Assembly (NCBI GenBank): GCA_015146655.1
Contig: VKHL01000023.1
Span: forward strand, 124,001-188,000
Direction: 5' to 3'
DNA length: 64,000 nucleotides
Origin: Ochromonas danica
Lineage: Eukaryota; Sar; Chrysophyceae; Chromulinales; Chromulinaceae
The notes under the pieces: generated by a model
Databases searched by the model: none
What the model saw: the letters and a program-made list of their open reading frames with translations, nothing else
Told to the model about the DNA's origin: nothing
Shown: positions 25,946 to 36,718 of the stretch, piece after piece
How the letters are laid out: each line of letters opens with the position of its first letter
How positions within the stretch are numbered: the first letter of the stretch is position 1
Made by a program: the position numbers and the translations under genes

Positions 25946-28022
25946 ATGTCCCAAGCAACAGCGAAAGAACCTAATGAGCATACAGCTCTTTTAGGAAGCA
26001 TTCGTACGATTCGCCTGGATGAAAATCCCTCAGCGGAGAACTCAGCCCGTGAAAAGCATTATTCACTGTCCTCACTGCCACCCTCTACCTTCAAGACACT
26101 GACAGAAGAACTCAAAGAGCAACGCTTAGCTCAGGATGCAATTGATCGTCATGCTCTTGAACAACAAGAAAGACGAACACTCTACGGATCTTTACCTTTT
26201 GTTGCGGCCTTTGGTATGCAGAAGCGAGAGACTACGATGAAGAAGGTCATCTCCTCTGCCTCCATGCACACACTGGCCAAGATGATCCAAGAAGAAGAGA
26301 AGCAAAACTTTGCTTCAGGGTTAGAAATGGAGTTAAGTGCTGATGATATCTCTATCACCGTGCACCTCATTCTTGCGGTTTGTATTGCCATTATCTCCCA
26401 ATTCCTCGTGGGATATAATACCTCCGTGATGAATGCCCCAGAAGCAGTGGTTTTCGCTGGTCACTCAACGCTCTCTTGGTCCGCAGCAGTCTCAGCTTTC
26501 GCTGTAGGTGGACCTTTCGGTTCTCTTGTCGGTGGTTACTTGGCCAACGTGAGAGGAAGACGAGGTGCCATGTTAATGAACTCCTGGATCTTTCTCGTGG
26601 GAGGTGTGGGCATGACAATAGCGTGGGACATCGTTATATTGGCTGTTGCTCGGCTTTTAATTGGTTTAGCCTCAGGTATTGCCATGGTGGTAGTACCAGT
26701 CTATTTGGGTGAGATTGCTCCACCCACACTGCGAGGCACACTAGGCACATGCACACAGTTCGCTATCGTCATCGGTATCCTTGTCTCCAACTTGCTTGCC
26801 TTCCCACTGGCTAATGCAGAACTATGGAGAGGTCTGTTCTTGGTTACACCCTTACTTGCCGCTGTTCAACTGTTGGCCTCTCCATACCTTGTGGAGTCTC
26901 CTCGTTGGCTTCTCAACCGCAATGAAGATTCTGTAGAAGCAAGAGTGACCATTCAGAAGTTGCGAGCATTTCGTCAACAGAGTGATATCGAACAGGAGGT
27001 ACGAAATTTCTTGCTTGTTGTTGTATCCGTGGTCAGCTGTGTAATGGAGCAATATGGGCATGATATGATAGGTGGAGCATTATCTCTTTGCAGCAGCCAA
27101 ACACAAGACTGCTCGTTCCTCAGCACACTCCACCGGCGCGATCTGGGATCTGCTGCGCGCTCATGACGTGCGCATCCTTCTGGTATCTAGTATTGTCCTA
27201 CAGATCGCACAGCAACTGTCGGGTATCAATGCTGTCTTCTACTATTCCACTTCCTTTTTTGAGGGAGTTATTAGCAGTCCTCTGCTTGGCACGACACTGA
27301 TTGGTGTTGTAAATCTCTTCGCGACCATCCTGGCCTTGGGTCTCATGGATAACACCCCTCGACGCCTTCTGTTGCTGCTTTCTTCTATTGGTATGATTGT
27401 GTCTATGGGTGGCATCACCGCGTCGCTAATGGGAATATTCCCACGGTGGACGTCGTTGCTGTGTTTGGGCGCCTTTGTCATGACCTATGCGGTCGGACTG
27501 GGTCCCATTCCTTGGCTTATCGTCGCCGAGATGTTCGATGCTAAGTATGTTGCTACGGCGATGTCTCTGAGCTGCTTGGTCAACTGGATGTGTAACTTCC
27601 TTGTGGGTCTTTCTTTTCCTTTCGCCCAGCTGTATCTACAAGAATGGTGTTTCATGCCGTTCTGTCTTGTTCTTATGGCTTCAACTCTCTTTGTCTATCT
27701 TTATTTGCCTGAGACACAGGGTCGTTCGGTTGCAGAGGTGTATAAGATGGTGACCACGGGATCAGGACGAGGGAGGAGGAGGAAGAGAGGAGACACGCTG
27801 ACCGATGTGGAAGAGCGCATCGTAGACATGCCAATTATTGATGCCATTGAGCTGTTGGAATCTGGCGAAAATGCTGCAAGTCATCAGCATCTGGCATCGG
27901 AAACGCCTGATCCTGGAACTGTCGACCTCAAGTCCTCTGATCAACAAGCCGCGACTGCTGCTTTAAAGGGAGAGGGGAGTAGCAACAACGAAATCAAAGT
28001 TAATCCTTGTTACCAGATCTAG
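25946..28022 (+). CDS. GLUT-like sugar transporter (MFS)
   Basis: Exons 25946-26998 and 27072-28022 (73-nt intron, phase 0, between QE and VEHYLF) give 667 residues. A cytoplasmic N-terminal region of about 130 residues precedes 12 membrane spans. Diagnostic motifs are: GGYLANVRGRRG (loop 2-3), VPVYLGEIAPPTLRGTLGT after span 4, VESPRWLL after span 6, QQLSGINAVFYYS in span 7, GPIPWLIVAEMF in span 10 and PETQGRS after span 12. These define the sugar-porter family of facilitated hexose or polyol uptake; QLSGIN resembles GLUT hexose transporters. The C-terminal ~80 residues are a soluble tail. ATG 25946 is the first in frame. The 130-residue N-terminal extension is long for the family. Confidence 0.93.
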
Positions 28023-28178
28023 ATTCCTCAAAACTATTTCTTTATCTTTGTAGCATAGTTCCTTACTAGGGACGATGAAGACAATGGAAATGATGGCTGC
28101 AAGCAAAATCTTGGAGGGGTGGGGGCTGTGTACACGAAATAAGAGAGAAGATAGATCAGCAAGGAGAATACTATAATA

Positions 28179-29984
28179 CTATCCCCTTGTCGCTGAGTCA
28201 CCCTCTTCTTCTCTTCTGTTTCTCGTCAGACAAGGTCGATCAAGAACCCATTGTAACGCTAACACCCACTGATGAACAATTACTCCTGGCCCGAAGCGGA
28301 ATACAACATAAAGAGCATAGACTGCAGTGGAGCAGCAGTAGAAGATCACCAGAACAGCACAAGCTGCGCGTAGGGAGAGAGCAAGCGAGGAGAACAGCAC
28401 TGCTTGAAGGACGACCTGTGCAATTACACTGGCAGCTACAACGGCTACAATCGCCATCGAAAAAGGAGCCTCGGTAACAGCCGCCACTGTGGAAGAAGAT
28501 TGTCTCTCTGCTGTGTGATCGTGAGCTGCTGCACGAGCAAGTCTCAGTGCTAGAGAGGCATAGAATAGAGTATTGGCACACTGCCAACACGCGAAGAAAG
28601 CCGCGAGGCAAGCGATAGAGGGAACCAGCTCCCAAGCCAGTTGACCTAGAATCAACGGTAGACAAGCCAAGATCAACGCCACCAGCAAGCGATTGGCTTC
28701 TAATACATCTTCCAACTCCTGTTCTACCTGATCCTTGCCATTAGTCTTATAACTCAACCAGTGGGGTAGCATTGTTCCCACAGAGCCAGTCAATAGCATC
28801 ATAGCCAATACCGATCCATTCCAGCGATCACTACCAGCTAGTTCCACATAAATAGAGACTTCATAGTTGTAGAGCATGTTATAGACTGCACTTGTAGCAA
28901 CCCAGGCAAGAGCTGCCGCACCGCAACCTTCTCTCGACACTGCCCGCCATAGGGCGAGAAGTTGCAAACGAAAGATATCTTTCTTCGAAGAGTGAAGACA
29001 AGGCGGCAACAGGGGATCTTTTATCTTCTTTTCTTGATTGCGAGTTTCATCAAGAAGAGCATTATCGTCTGCTTCTTGAGTAATGCATCTATCCTCACTC
29101 GCTTCACTCATCATCACATCTGAGGAAAATATCCTGTTTTGAACAGACCCAGATTCAGAAATGTCTGCTATCTCATCATTGCGGGAAGGTTGAATTGGTT
29201 GGTGCTGGAGAAGCCACAACCCCAAGATAAAGCCCAGCCATACACTAGCAGCTGAGATCCACATCAAACCTCGTAGAGACATCCCACCTTCTATAACCAA
29301 GAGGTCTCCCAAAATGCCCGAGAGAACACAAGCAATTAGTGCAGAAGCTTTGAAATAGGCTGTGGCTGACAGATACAGCTCATGGGGGAGAAAGGTGTAG
29401 AGGTAGGCACTGAGAACATCCTCAGCTGCACTTCCCAACGCATAAGTAACTTCGAGGGCTTGCATGGCACCAAGGCTATTACCATAGAGTAAGAGCAGAC
29501 GAGTGATTACCCTGCCGAGGATGCCGAAAAGGATGGCTATGCGGTAGGATACAATCTCTGCAAAGGGACCCAAAGTGAGCAAAAAGGGTAGATAAGCATA
29601 GGTAGCCCAAGGGTAGATCTCATTATTGACTTGGTCTTCTGTGAAGTGTTTGTAGCAGGATAGCGTTGTGCAGGTGGAATCGGAGTTTTCATCACAGTAA
29701 TCGTAATCATCATTACCACAGGAGGAAGAAGAGACATTAGCACATGGTGTAATGGAACACGTACTAGATGAGGTCCATAAGCATGGCGCATTGTCATTAC
29801 AGTCTATTTCGTTAGAATAGGAAGAAGAACAGTAGTCCTTTTGTGTATCCTTGTTGCAAATCAAATATTCCGATAGATAAGGTTCAGAAGGCTTGAAATT
29901 CAAGAGAAACATGAAAAGGCAGAGTCCACCAACAACTAGCCATGCTCTCTGCTCATGAGAGAGCTTCTTAAACAGTGGAAGCAT
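28179..29984 (-). CDS. SLC19-like (reduced folate/thiamine carrier family) transporter
   Basis: One exon, 601 residues. The first span carries FLLNFKPSEPYLSEYL, matching the SLC19 signature around the first membrane helix (RPSEPFLTPYL in animals). About 12 hydrophobic spans follow, in two bundles separated by a hydrophilic loop of about 80 residues (near 255-335). An inserted Cys-rich loop sits between spans 1 and 2 (about residues 45-115, some 10 Cys), presumably extracellular and disulphide-bonded; animal members lack it. Family substrates are folates, thiamine and cyclic dinucleotides; which applies here is unknown. The open frame begins at a TTG, so I use ATG 29984 (MLPLFKKLSHEQ). It converges with the sugar transporter, with only 156 bp between the stops. 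Confidence 0.78.
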   Translation of the reverse strand: MLPLFKKLSHEQRAWLVVGGLCLFMFLLNFKPSEPYLSEYLICNKDTQKDYCSSSYSNEIDCNDNAPCLWTSSSTCSITPCANVSSSSCGNDDYDYCDENSDSTCTTLSCYKHFTEDQVNNEIYPWATYAYLPFLLTLGPFAEIVSYRIAILFGILGRVITRLLLLYGNSLGAMQALEVTYALGSAAEDVLSAYLYTFLPHELYLSATAYFKASALIACVLSGILGDLLVIEGGMSLRGLMWISAASVWLGFILGLWLLQHQPIQPSRNDEIADISESGSVQNRIFSSDVMMSEASEDRCITQEADDNALLDETRNQEKKIKDPLLPPCLHSSKKDIFRLQLLALWRAVSREGCGAAALAWVATSAVYNMLYNYEVSIYVELAGSDRWNGSVLAMMLLTGSVGTMLPHWLSYKTNGKDQVEQELEDVLEANRLLVALILACLPLILGQLAWELVPSIACLAAFFACWQCANTLFYASLALRLARAAAHDHTAERQSSSTVAAVTEAPFSMAIVAVVAASVIAQVVLQAVLFSSLALSLRAACAVLVIFYCCSTAVYALYVVFRFGPGVIVHQWVLALQWVLDRPCLTRNRREEEGDSATRG

Positions 29985-31112
29985 ACCTCTTGGATGCAAA
30001 TTCTGCCATCCTTTCTTCTCAAAATGGCGGGAGTTTGGATTGGGGCAAAACTCTTATTTATGGAGATTTTAATCACTTTTTTGAAGCTTGTGTCATCAAT
30101 TGATTGAGAATTTAACTTAGACTCTAGTCTACATAATGTTCTCAGCTGTTGTTTATGCGTTAGATTGTGATAAGAACTGCAGTTCATCATACTGAACATC
30201 CATGGTAGTTGGCAATCTCTAATACAGACAGTCAATAAACCTTTGCATCGATGTATTAAACACAGGACTTAGTGCATGACCCCGGCCTGGTGATACTGTG
30301 TTGGGAATAACCCTATTAAGTTAATCCCAGTTAAGTTAATAAGAGTCTACTTATCGTGTGGCTGTGGCTATTGATGTGACCAACCATGTCACTATTTAAT
30401 TGTTTATCAGCGTCAATAAGAATAATGACAAGTCTGTGCTTTGAGACTCACCTGATGGGCTAGACCTAACGTAGTCTATGACCCAAGCTTCTCAACATAC
30501 TGTCTAATTGGTTGATCGATTATCCCGCAATTATCGTAGGTGACGAGAAACAGCCCAAGATTGCACAAACCAAGCCGAAAATTGCACGCAGTAGACCAGT
30601 CGATCACAACACTAAATGCGCTATAGACCTAAGATGTTCAATAACAGCATCAAACTACTATAAGGTCTACACTTCACCAGTACTGCATACTGCACTTCAG
30701 TTTTGCTGTTGAATGTTCTGCAAGATTTTGGCAAAGCATTTCACTTCAACGAGATTTTATGGGGTTTTGCTTCAGACGAATTTAGAAAAGACCCAAAACA
30801 TCCAAACTAACAGTCAAGTACATCATTCTCTCATCTCATCACTTCACTCTTGTTTGCATTTTCTTACAAAACTTTTGTAAAGCGATTAAAAACAACTCTC
30901 TTCTATTTGAAAAAGGGATAAAATGACAATATTGTTTCATAAACATTGCTCATCTCAGTACGCGAGATTGTGAGTGAGTTGACAGTGCGGGTGCCTGTAT
31001 AGAGAGCCCGTAGTGTTCATATTCAAGGCAAGCTAGCTGGTTATGATCTGATTCTTTCTAAAGTTACCACTTCTTCTTAAGGTAAGGACTACGGAGTTGT
31101 TTGAGGGTTCAA
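29985..31112. other. Long intergenic, SLC19-like upstream / PRMT7 downstream
   Basis: About 1.1 kb, AT-rich. Contains a short repeated TTAAGTTAAT motif near 30317-30340 and a 66-codon open frame at 30512-30712 with no recognisable features. I see no gene. Confidence 0.4.
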
Positions 31113-33533
31113 CTACAAGAGAGCATAGTGAAAGTCAGAACTGCCCTGAGGTAGGGCCATGGCGAGACAAAGCTGTTCGCCAACCTGCACAGAGCGAGGC
31201 TTAGGAAGGAACTTAACACTTTGAGAGATATAGGAGGAAAAGTCCATGCCATTGAAGGCCTGCAAGTTGATCTGGCCCTCTCGATCCAAGTCATAATCTA
31301 CCCAGATAGCTAAACCATCACACCGTCCCGCAGCTTCCACAGTGACGATCTGTTGCAAGATTGAATCGAATTGTTCAGACAGAGTGTAATAATCAAGGGT
31401 GGCCAGCTTGACAGGACGCGTGAGCAATCGTTTGCGGTAGTTGGCAAGGTAGTAGGGATAGATAAACTCATGCCACTCAGCCTGCACGCGATCCAATGGG
31501 CTGTGGTCGAAGCCACATACATTGTGCACGAGGCCATGACTAACGTGAAGATCCTCAAGCTCGACGGCAGCCACCATAATGAAAGCGCGAGCAGGCAAGA
31601 CGACAGCATCGGGGTGTAGGAGGTCGTGGAAGGCTCGACGCTGATAATAAAAACTCAAAGCTTGCCACGTCGGGAGGGCATGGAGTTGATAGTAACAGCA
31701 ATCGCTTTGCAGTAATCCGATCAGAGGAGAAGTCAAAGCCGATATGACCTCTGCTCCTCCTTCTTCATCTTCCATCTCTTCACCACCAGAGGTGAAATAA
31801 TCCAAAATACTCTCCAAACTCTGTCCATCCCATAGCATGAGGAGATCATCGAGATCATTAGCACCTGAAATCTGCGAGAAAAACAGCCTCGAGAAGTCTT
31901 TTTTCTCCCTCGATACCACGGCTGGACAGTGAGCTTGAAGGTTGAGACGACGGATAGCCAAAGCCGCCATTATAGCCAAGTGACTCCCATCCTGACACAC
32001 AAAAACTTTGAGTCACAAGAACGACAACCAGAAAAGCACAGAAAGTGGTTGTGGCTCACTCACCGACAGGTCCATGACCATGTGACTAGCCGCGCGAGCC
32101 GACAGTTCTTGCACAGCTCTCTCCATGGCTTCTCCCCAAAGGTTGTTATAGTGCTTATCCGAGAGCATTTGCAGCCTTTGAGGACTACAAAGAAGGTGCC
32201 AGCCACAGGCGCAGGCAGGTCGAAGGTATTTATCTTCCCCTGGTTTTGCCACCGCAGTGCGCACTCGAGGCTCTCCATCCGAGACCCTTCTCTTCACTCC
32301 CGTCACACTTTTCAAGGCCTCCTCCATGGGATCTAAAAATGCCCAAATGCCTGTATCGTCATGAACCAGTCGTAGACGATAATTGTCTCCAGGCTGGCAG
32401 AGGTAGGGGCGGCGAAGAGGGAAGACCACCTGTTGCCAATGATCTTGCCAGTTTTGACCTCTCGGCCTCGTTGTGTAGCTAACTTCTTGGTTAGGATCTA
32501 AAGAAAGAGGGAGTAGGTAGGTGTTCCACCACATGAGGACGGCTGTAATTGTACCCGCCTCGGAGGCCACATGATCACTCTCCCACACAGTGAGCGCTGC
32601 CTCCAACTCTGCACCTTGTCGGCGCTCTTGACAGAAGGAAGCTTTCATGGAGACCGTTGGAGCAGAGAGTTCTCGTGCCCCACGATGAAGCAAGGCCTCC
32701 CAATGAACGGGCAGTGCTGCAAGGCTGCCTGGACAGCCAGCAGCTGACTCGTCTCGGTGAACCACCCAATTCTCTTTCCCACACCGCAATCCTTCAGTAG
32801 CAACACGTGAGTAGACCTCCCAAGACTCAACTAGACTACAGATCACTTCTGAACGATTGGGAATTACTCTTTCCTGTAGATCCACCACCTGATTATCATG
32901 GGCAAGCAAACGCTGAATTGCATCAGAGTGAGTGGGAAGAATCGACTCTCCTAAAAGAGCCGAATCAAGCACTTCTGTAACAAGAATGTCTGCTGGCTCA
33001 GGTAATGCTTCAATAGCGGTGCTTTTGGCATTGATGAGACCGATTTGTTGAGTCAAACCATTGGCAGCCACGACTTGCTCAGCAACAGACGCCATGGCAT
33101 CAAACATCTCTACAGCATAGACACGGCTACTGCCATGTCGAGCAGCAAAAAGAGATAATAACCCTGTGCCTGCTCCAATATCAAGCACAACTGGTGGACG
33201 AGAGGTCTTCATAGCGAAGGATTGGATGGTCTTCTGAATGGCTTGCTCATAGACACGATTACGATCAAGATCTCGCAACATAGACCCCATCTGAGACATG
33301 GAAATAGTTTTCATCTTGACAGAGTCGACATCATAGGTTGGTATCCAGGCTAAGTCTCCACTGTCTGGGTCGATCTGGGCCACCACAGCCACTTCCCGAC
33401 CTTCATTGTCAAAGCCTAGAAGTGACTCTTCTGCCCCTGTCGTCTCCTGTGCTTCTCCTAAATCTATTGAACTACTTTCAGCGGAGATGGGTCCAATGAT
33501 AGACCCTGCCTCTTTGGAAAAACCGTCATACAT
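31113..33533 (-). CDS. PRMT7: PRMT7-like protein arginine methyltransferase
   Basis: Exons 33533-32064 and 31991-31113 (72-nt intron, phase 0) give 782 residues, close to PRMT7 size, with two methyltransferase halves in tandem. The first half has motif I VVLDIGAGTGLLSLFAARHG, motif II/post I VYAVEMFDAMASVA and the double-E loop VTEVLDSALLGES, where PRMT7 has TELFDTELIGEG. The N-terminal SQMGSMLRDLDRNRVYEQAI is the usual Xaa-DxxRxxxY start of the fold. The second half, across the splice join, has a decayed motif I (VMDLSDGSHLAIMAALA), as expected since only the first half binds SAM in PRMT7. PRMT7 makes monomethylarginine on histones and RNA-binding proteins. The frame opens with TTG; ATG 33533 is the first Met. 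The start lies 153 bp from the divergent MGCCC gene. Confidence 0.9.
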
Positions 33534-33686
33534 TTTTTGATGAATGGGAGTGGAGGAGAGCAAAAGCAATTAGAAACGCGTTGGTAGATATTGTTTTCTA
33601 AAAAGCCTTTCCATGGAATCCATATTGAGCGTGTGGCTTCCGTTACGCTCATCACACTCATCACACAACCAAAATCAAACTGGAAC
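33534..33686. promoter_or_regulatory. Divergent promoter, PRMT7 / MGCCC copy 1
   Basis: 153 bp between outward-facing ATGs. It shows no obvious similarity to the region upstream of MGCCC copy 2, so the two copies are likely driven by different promoters. Confidence 0.4.
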
Positions 33687-34769
33687 ATGGGGTGTTGCTG
33701 TGCCAGAGACGTCATTCCTGTCGCGCCCATTGTGATCAAAGAGGATCCTAACCCTCAAAGTCCCATTACCGTGCAGGTAGCCGCCTTGGGCAGCTGGGGA
33801 ACCAGTCGAGACTACGGCATCTGGGAGAATGCACGCCCCAAGAGTAGTGATGAAGCGAGCAAGACTGTTTGGATGTGGTTCAATAAGTCCAATATTACCC
33901 AGACTCAAGTGCGCATCGACTTGGAGAACTTCCAACGTGGTCACATTCCCGATCAGCCCAAGAAAGGCAAGATTCTCTACTACGCCGCAATGTCAGAGAA
34001 GCCTTCTTTCCAGTCTTTCCAGCGCGTAGCGGGAAGTGGAATGGATGGTTTCTTCGGGTTCTTTGGACAGAATACCTACCAAGACCGTGAAGACAACCAC
34101 TACATCAACCACCCTCAACACACCCAAAAGTGGCTTCGTCAGCATCCCATCAATGGCCATATCGTGTCGAAATGGTCGATGTCAGGTCAAGCATACATTT
34201 ATGATGGTGACTTGGGACGAGGCGAAGCTGGTGGTCTTCATGGCCAGCCTTTGTTGTTAGAGATCTTCTCGAAGGGAACAGTTGTAACAACTTATCAAGA
34301 GTGGCAAGAGCGTGTAGAAGACCGTGATGCGGAGGGCAAAGTGATTGGGCATCACATGGAAGAGCACCATGTGAAGCACACAACTGAGTTGGTGGATCGT
34401 GTAGAGTATCGTCTGACCCATGAGGGTATGATGTGGTGTCAGTGGTATTGTGAAGGAGACAGCTTCTCAACACAAGGCGATCCCTCGATTGACTCGCCTT
34501 TGTTCGTGACGACGATCGGAGGAGGATGGTTCACGAGAAGCTATTTCTCCACGTCTACTCGTCCAGGCGTCGATCCTGCCTTGGCCATTCTCATCTCTCA
34601 TGTGTGTGCGACGGAGTATAGTGTGGCCCAGATCAAGAGCGACTTGCAAATCGCAACCCCCAATCGCTTTCCTCATCAAGCCAGGGGTTATTTGGGGAAT
34701 GGTATAGGAGGCATGAACTTATTTCATTCAGGTGTCCCTACGAAGGGCAACTTTAACTTCAGAATGTGA
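33687..34769 (+). CDS. Unknown lipid-anchored protein, tandem copy 1
   Basis: One exon, 360 residues, from ATG 33687; the open frame extends upstream to a TTG but the shared start with copy 2 settles it. It begins MGCCCARD: Gly2 for myristoylation and Cys3-5 for palmitoylation, so inner plasma-membrane attachment is likely. The rest is soluble and rich in Trp, Tyr, His and Gly (GSWGTSRDYGIWENARP, GFFGQNTYQDREDNHY, YCEGDSFSTQGDP, VDPALAILISHVCATEY). The alternating strands and late hydrophobic helix are reminiscent of tubby/LURP-one-like barrels, but this is a weak visual guess and I do not recognise the family. It is 97-98% identical in protein to copy 2, 1,663 bp away. Middle and 3' parts are identical in DNA; the first 300 bp are not. 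Confidence 0.85.
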   Translation: MGCCCARDVIPVAPIVIKEDPNPQSPITVQVAALGSWGTSRDYGIWENARPKSSDEASKTVWMWFNKSNITQTQVRIDLENFQRGHIPDQPKKGKILYYAAMSEKPSFQSFQRVAGSGMDGFFGFFGQNTYQDREDNHYINHPQHTQKWLRQHPINGHIVSKWSMSGQAYIYDGDLGRGEAGGLHGQPLLLEIFSKGTVVTTYQEWQERVEDRDAEGKVIGHHMEEHHVKHTTELVDRVEYRLTHEGMMWCQWYCEGDSFSTQGDPSIDSPLFVTTIGGGWFTRSYFSTSTRPGVDPALAILISHVCATEYSVAQIKSDLQIATPNRFPHQARGYLGNGIGGMNLFHSGVPTKGNFNFRM

Positions 34770-35349
34770 GTGAGCGTCTTCAGGTAGCGATGCCTTGAAA
34801 TACTCGTTCTACAGTAGAGTATATAGATCTGAGATATTTATATTGCACTTTTATTTGTTCTTGATTATAAAGTATGTTTTATTGTTTAGCGATCTTTGTT
34901 TGTGCTCTAAGATCTTCTCTTATGGTCATATATGACAATAACTGATGTTTGTTAATACTAAGTGTTTCTTATGATGTTCGCCGGAAACTTGAAGGTTTAC
35001 CACTATGCTAACGCTTAGACGAGTCTAGTACAAGCGGAGGAGGACTGTCGTGATCTCCGGATCTGTTCGTCCTCCAGCATTCGAGGATCACTTCTTCTTG
35101 ATGACACACCAAGTAAAATGTGTCACATCAGTCACAGTAGCTACTATATGGCTTTACTTCACTTTCATCAGATTCAAATCCATCTTGTTCACATTTATTA
35201 TCACAGACCAGCGGCGGGTTTGCACGGCAACCAAGATCTCACAATTTCGCAGTTTAAAACCGTACAGAGGGTTGTCCTGAAAATTTCGCCAAAACGGAGA
35301 AAAGATACGAGCCACAAACAAACAAACAAAGAGCAACAAGACCAAGAAT
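34770..35349. other. Spacer between the tandem copies
   Basis: Its first ~75 bp resemble the 3' flank of copy 2: 34807-34843 equals 36464-36500 base for base (37 nt, containing AGTATATAGATCTGAG). The rest, including the copy 2 promoter, is unique. No gene seen. Confidence 0.6.
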
Positions 35350-36432
35350 ATGGGGTGTTGCTGTGCCAGAGACGTCATTCCCAATGCTCCCGATGTCATC
35401 AAAGAGGATCCTAACCCTCAAAATCCCATAACCGTGCAAGTGGCCGCCTTGGGCAGCTGGGGATCCAGTCGAGACTACGGCATCTGGGAGAATGCACGCC
35501 CCAAGACCGGTGATGAAGCGAGTAAGACAGTTTGGATGTGGTTCAATAAGTCCAATATTACCCAGACTCAAGTGCGCATCGACTTGGAGAACTTCAAACG
35601 AGGCCACATTCCCGATCAACCCAAGAAAGGCAAGATTCTCTACTACGCCACAATGTCAGAGAAGCCTTCTTTCCAGTCTTTCCAGCGCGTAGCGGGAAGT
35701 GGAATGGATGGTTTCTTCGGGTTCTTTGGACAGAATACCTACCAAGACCGTGAAGACAACCACTACATCAACCACCCTCAACACACCCAAAAGTGGCTTC
35801 GTCAGCATCCCATCAATGGCCATATCGTGTCGAAATGGTCGATGTCAGGTCAAGCATACATTTATGATGGTGACTTGGGACGAGGCGAAGCTGGTGGTCT
35901 TCATGGCCAGCCTTTGTTGTTAGAGATCTTCTCGAAGGGAACAGTTGTAACAACTTATCAAGAGTGGCAAGAGCGTGTAGAAGACCGTGATGCGGAGGGC
36001 AAAGTGATTGGGCATCACATGGAAGAGCACCATGTGAAGCACACAACTGAGTTGGTGGATCGTGTAGAGTATCGTCTGACCCATGAGGGTATGATGTGGT
36101 GTCAGTGGTATTGTGAAGGAGACAGCTTCTCAACACAAGGCGATCCCTCGATTGACTCGCCTTTGTTCGTGACGACGATCGGAGGAGGATGGTTCACGAG
36201 AAGCTATTTCTCCACGTCTACTCGTCCAGGCGTCGATCCTGCCTTGGCCATTCTCATCTCTCATGTGTGTGCGACGGAGTATAGTGTGGCCCAGATCAAG
36301 AGCGACTTGCAAATCGCAACCCCCAATCGCTTTCCTCATCAAACCAGGGGTTATTTGGGGAATGGTATAGGAGGCATGAGCTTGTTCTATGCTGGCGTCC
36401 CTACGAAGGGCAACTTTAACTTCAGAATTTGA
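35350..36432 (+). CDS. Unknown lipid-anchored protein, tandem copy 2
   Basis: One exon, 360 residues, the same length as copy 1 and without gaps against it. It also starts MGCCCARD. Differences cluster at the two ends: Asn for Val and Asp for Ile in the first 15 residues, Lys for Gln near 77, Thr for Ala near 101, and SLFYAGV for NLFHSGV close to the C-terminus. Between 35651 and 36342 the DNA matches copy 1 (33988-34679) without a single change that I can find. Both copies look intact and functional. Function unknown; see copy 1 for the reasoning on acylation and fold. Confidence 0.87.
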   Translation: MGCCCARDVIPNAPDVIKEDPNPQNPITVQVAALGSWGSSRDYGIWENARPKTGDEASKTVWMWFNKSNITQTQVRIDLENFKRGHIPDQPKKGKILYYATMSEKPSFQSFQRVAGSGMDGFFGFFGQNTYQDREDNHYINHPQHTQKWLRQHPINGHIVSKWSMSGQAYIYDGDLGRGEAGGLHGQPLLLEIFSKGTVVTTYQEWQERVEDRDAEGKVIGHHMEEHHVKHTTELVDRVEYRLTHEGMMWCQWYCEGDSFSTQGDPSIDSPLFVTTIGGGWFTRSYFSTSTRPGVDPALAILISHVCATEYSVAQIKSDLQIATPNRFPHQTRGYLGNGIGGMSLFYAGVPTKGNFNFRI

Positions 36433-36718
36433 ATGATCAGGTAGCAGTGTTTAGAAAGACTCATTCTACAGTAGAGTATATAGATCTGAGATATTTATAT
36501 GTCGCACGTATATACCAACTTTTAAAGCACATATCGGCCTATTAGATAAATATGCTGTGTGAGTTAATAATTACTCAATAGTACCTACAAATTCTCTTAG
36601 CATTCGATTTCACGGAGTGTTTAGTTAGAGTACAGTAGATGAAACATCAGCTGAGTAGTAAGAAGGACCGAATGAGAACCTACAGCTGCTTCTGCTGTAA
36701 GGGATCCACAGTTAGCTC

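Noticed and set aside
28187-28665. Frames on both strands inside the SLC19-like gene
   Set aside because: Off-frame shadows of its C-terminal spans.
30512-30712. 66-codon plus-strand frame
   Set aside because: No recognisable motif, codon bias or neighbouring exon; expected by chance in 1.1 kb.
34150-34473. Minus-strand frames repeated identically in both MGCCC copies
   Set aside because: They are antisense shadows; their identity only reflects the identical DNA tract.
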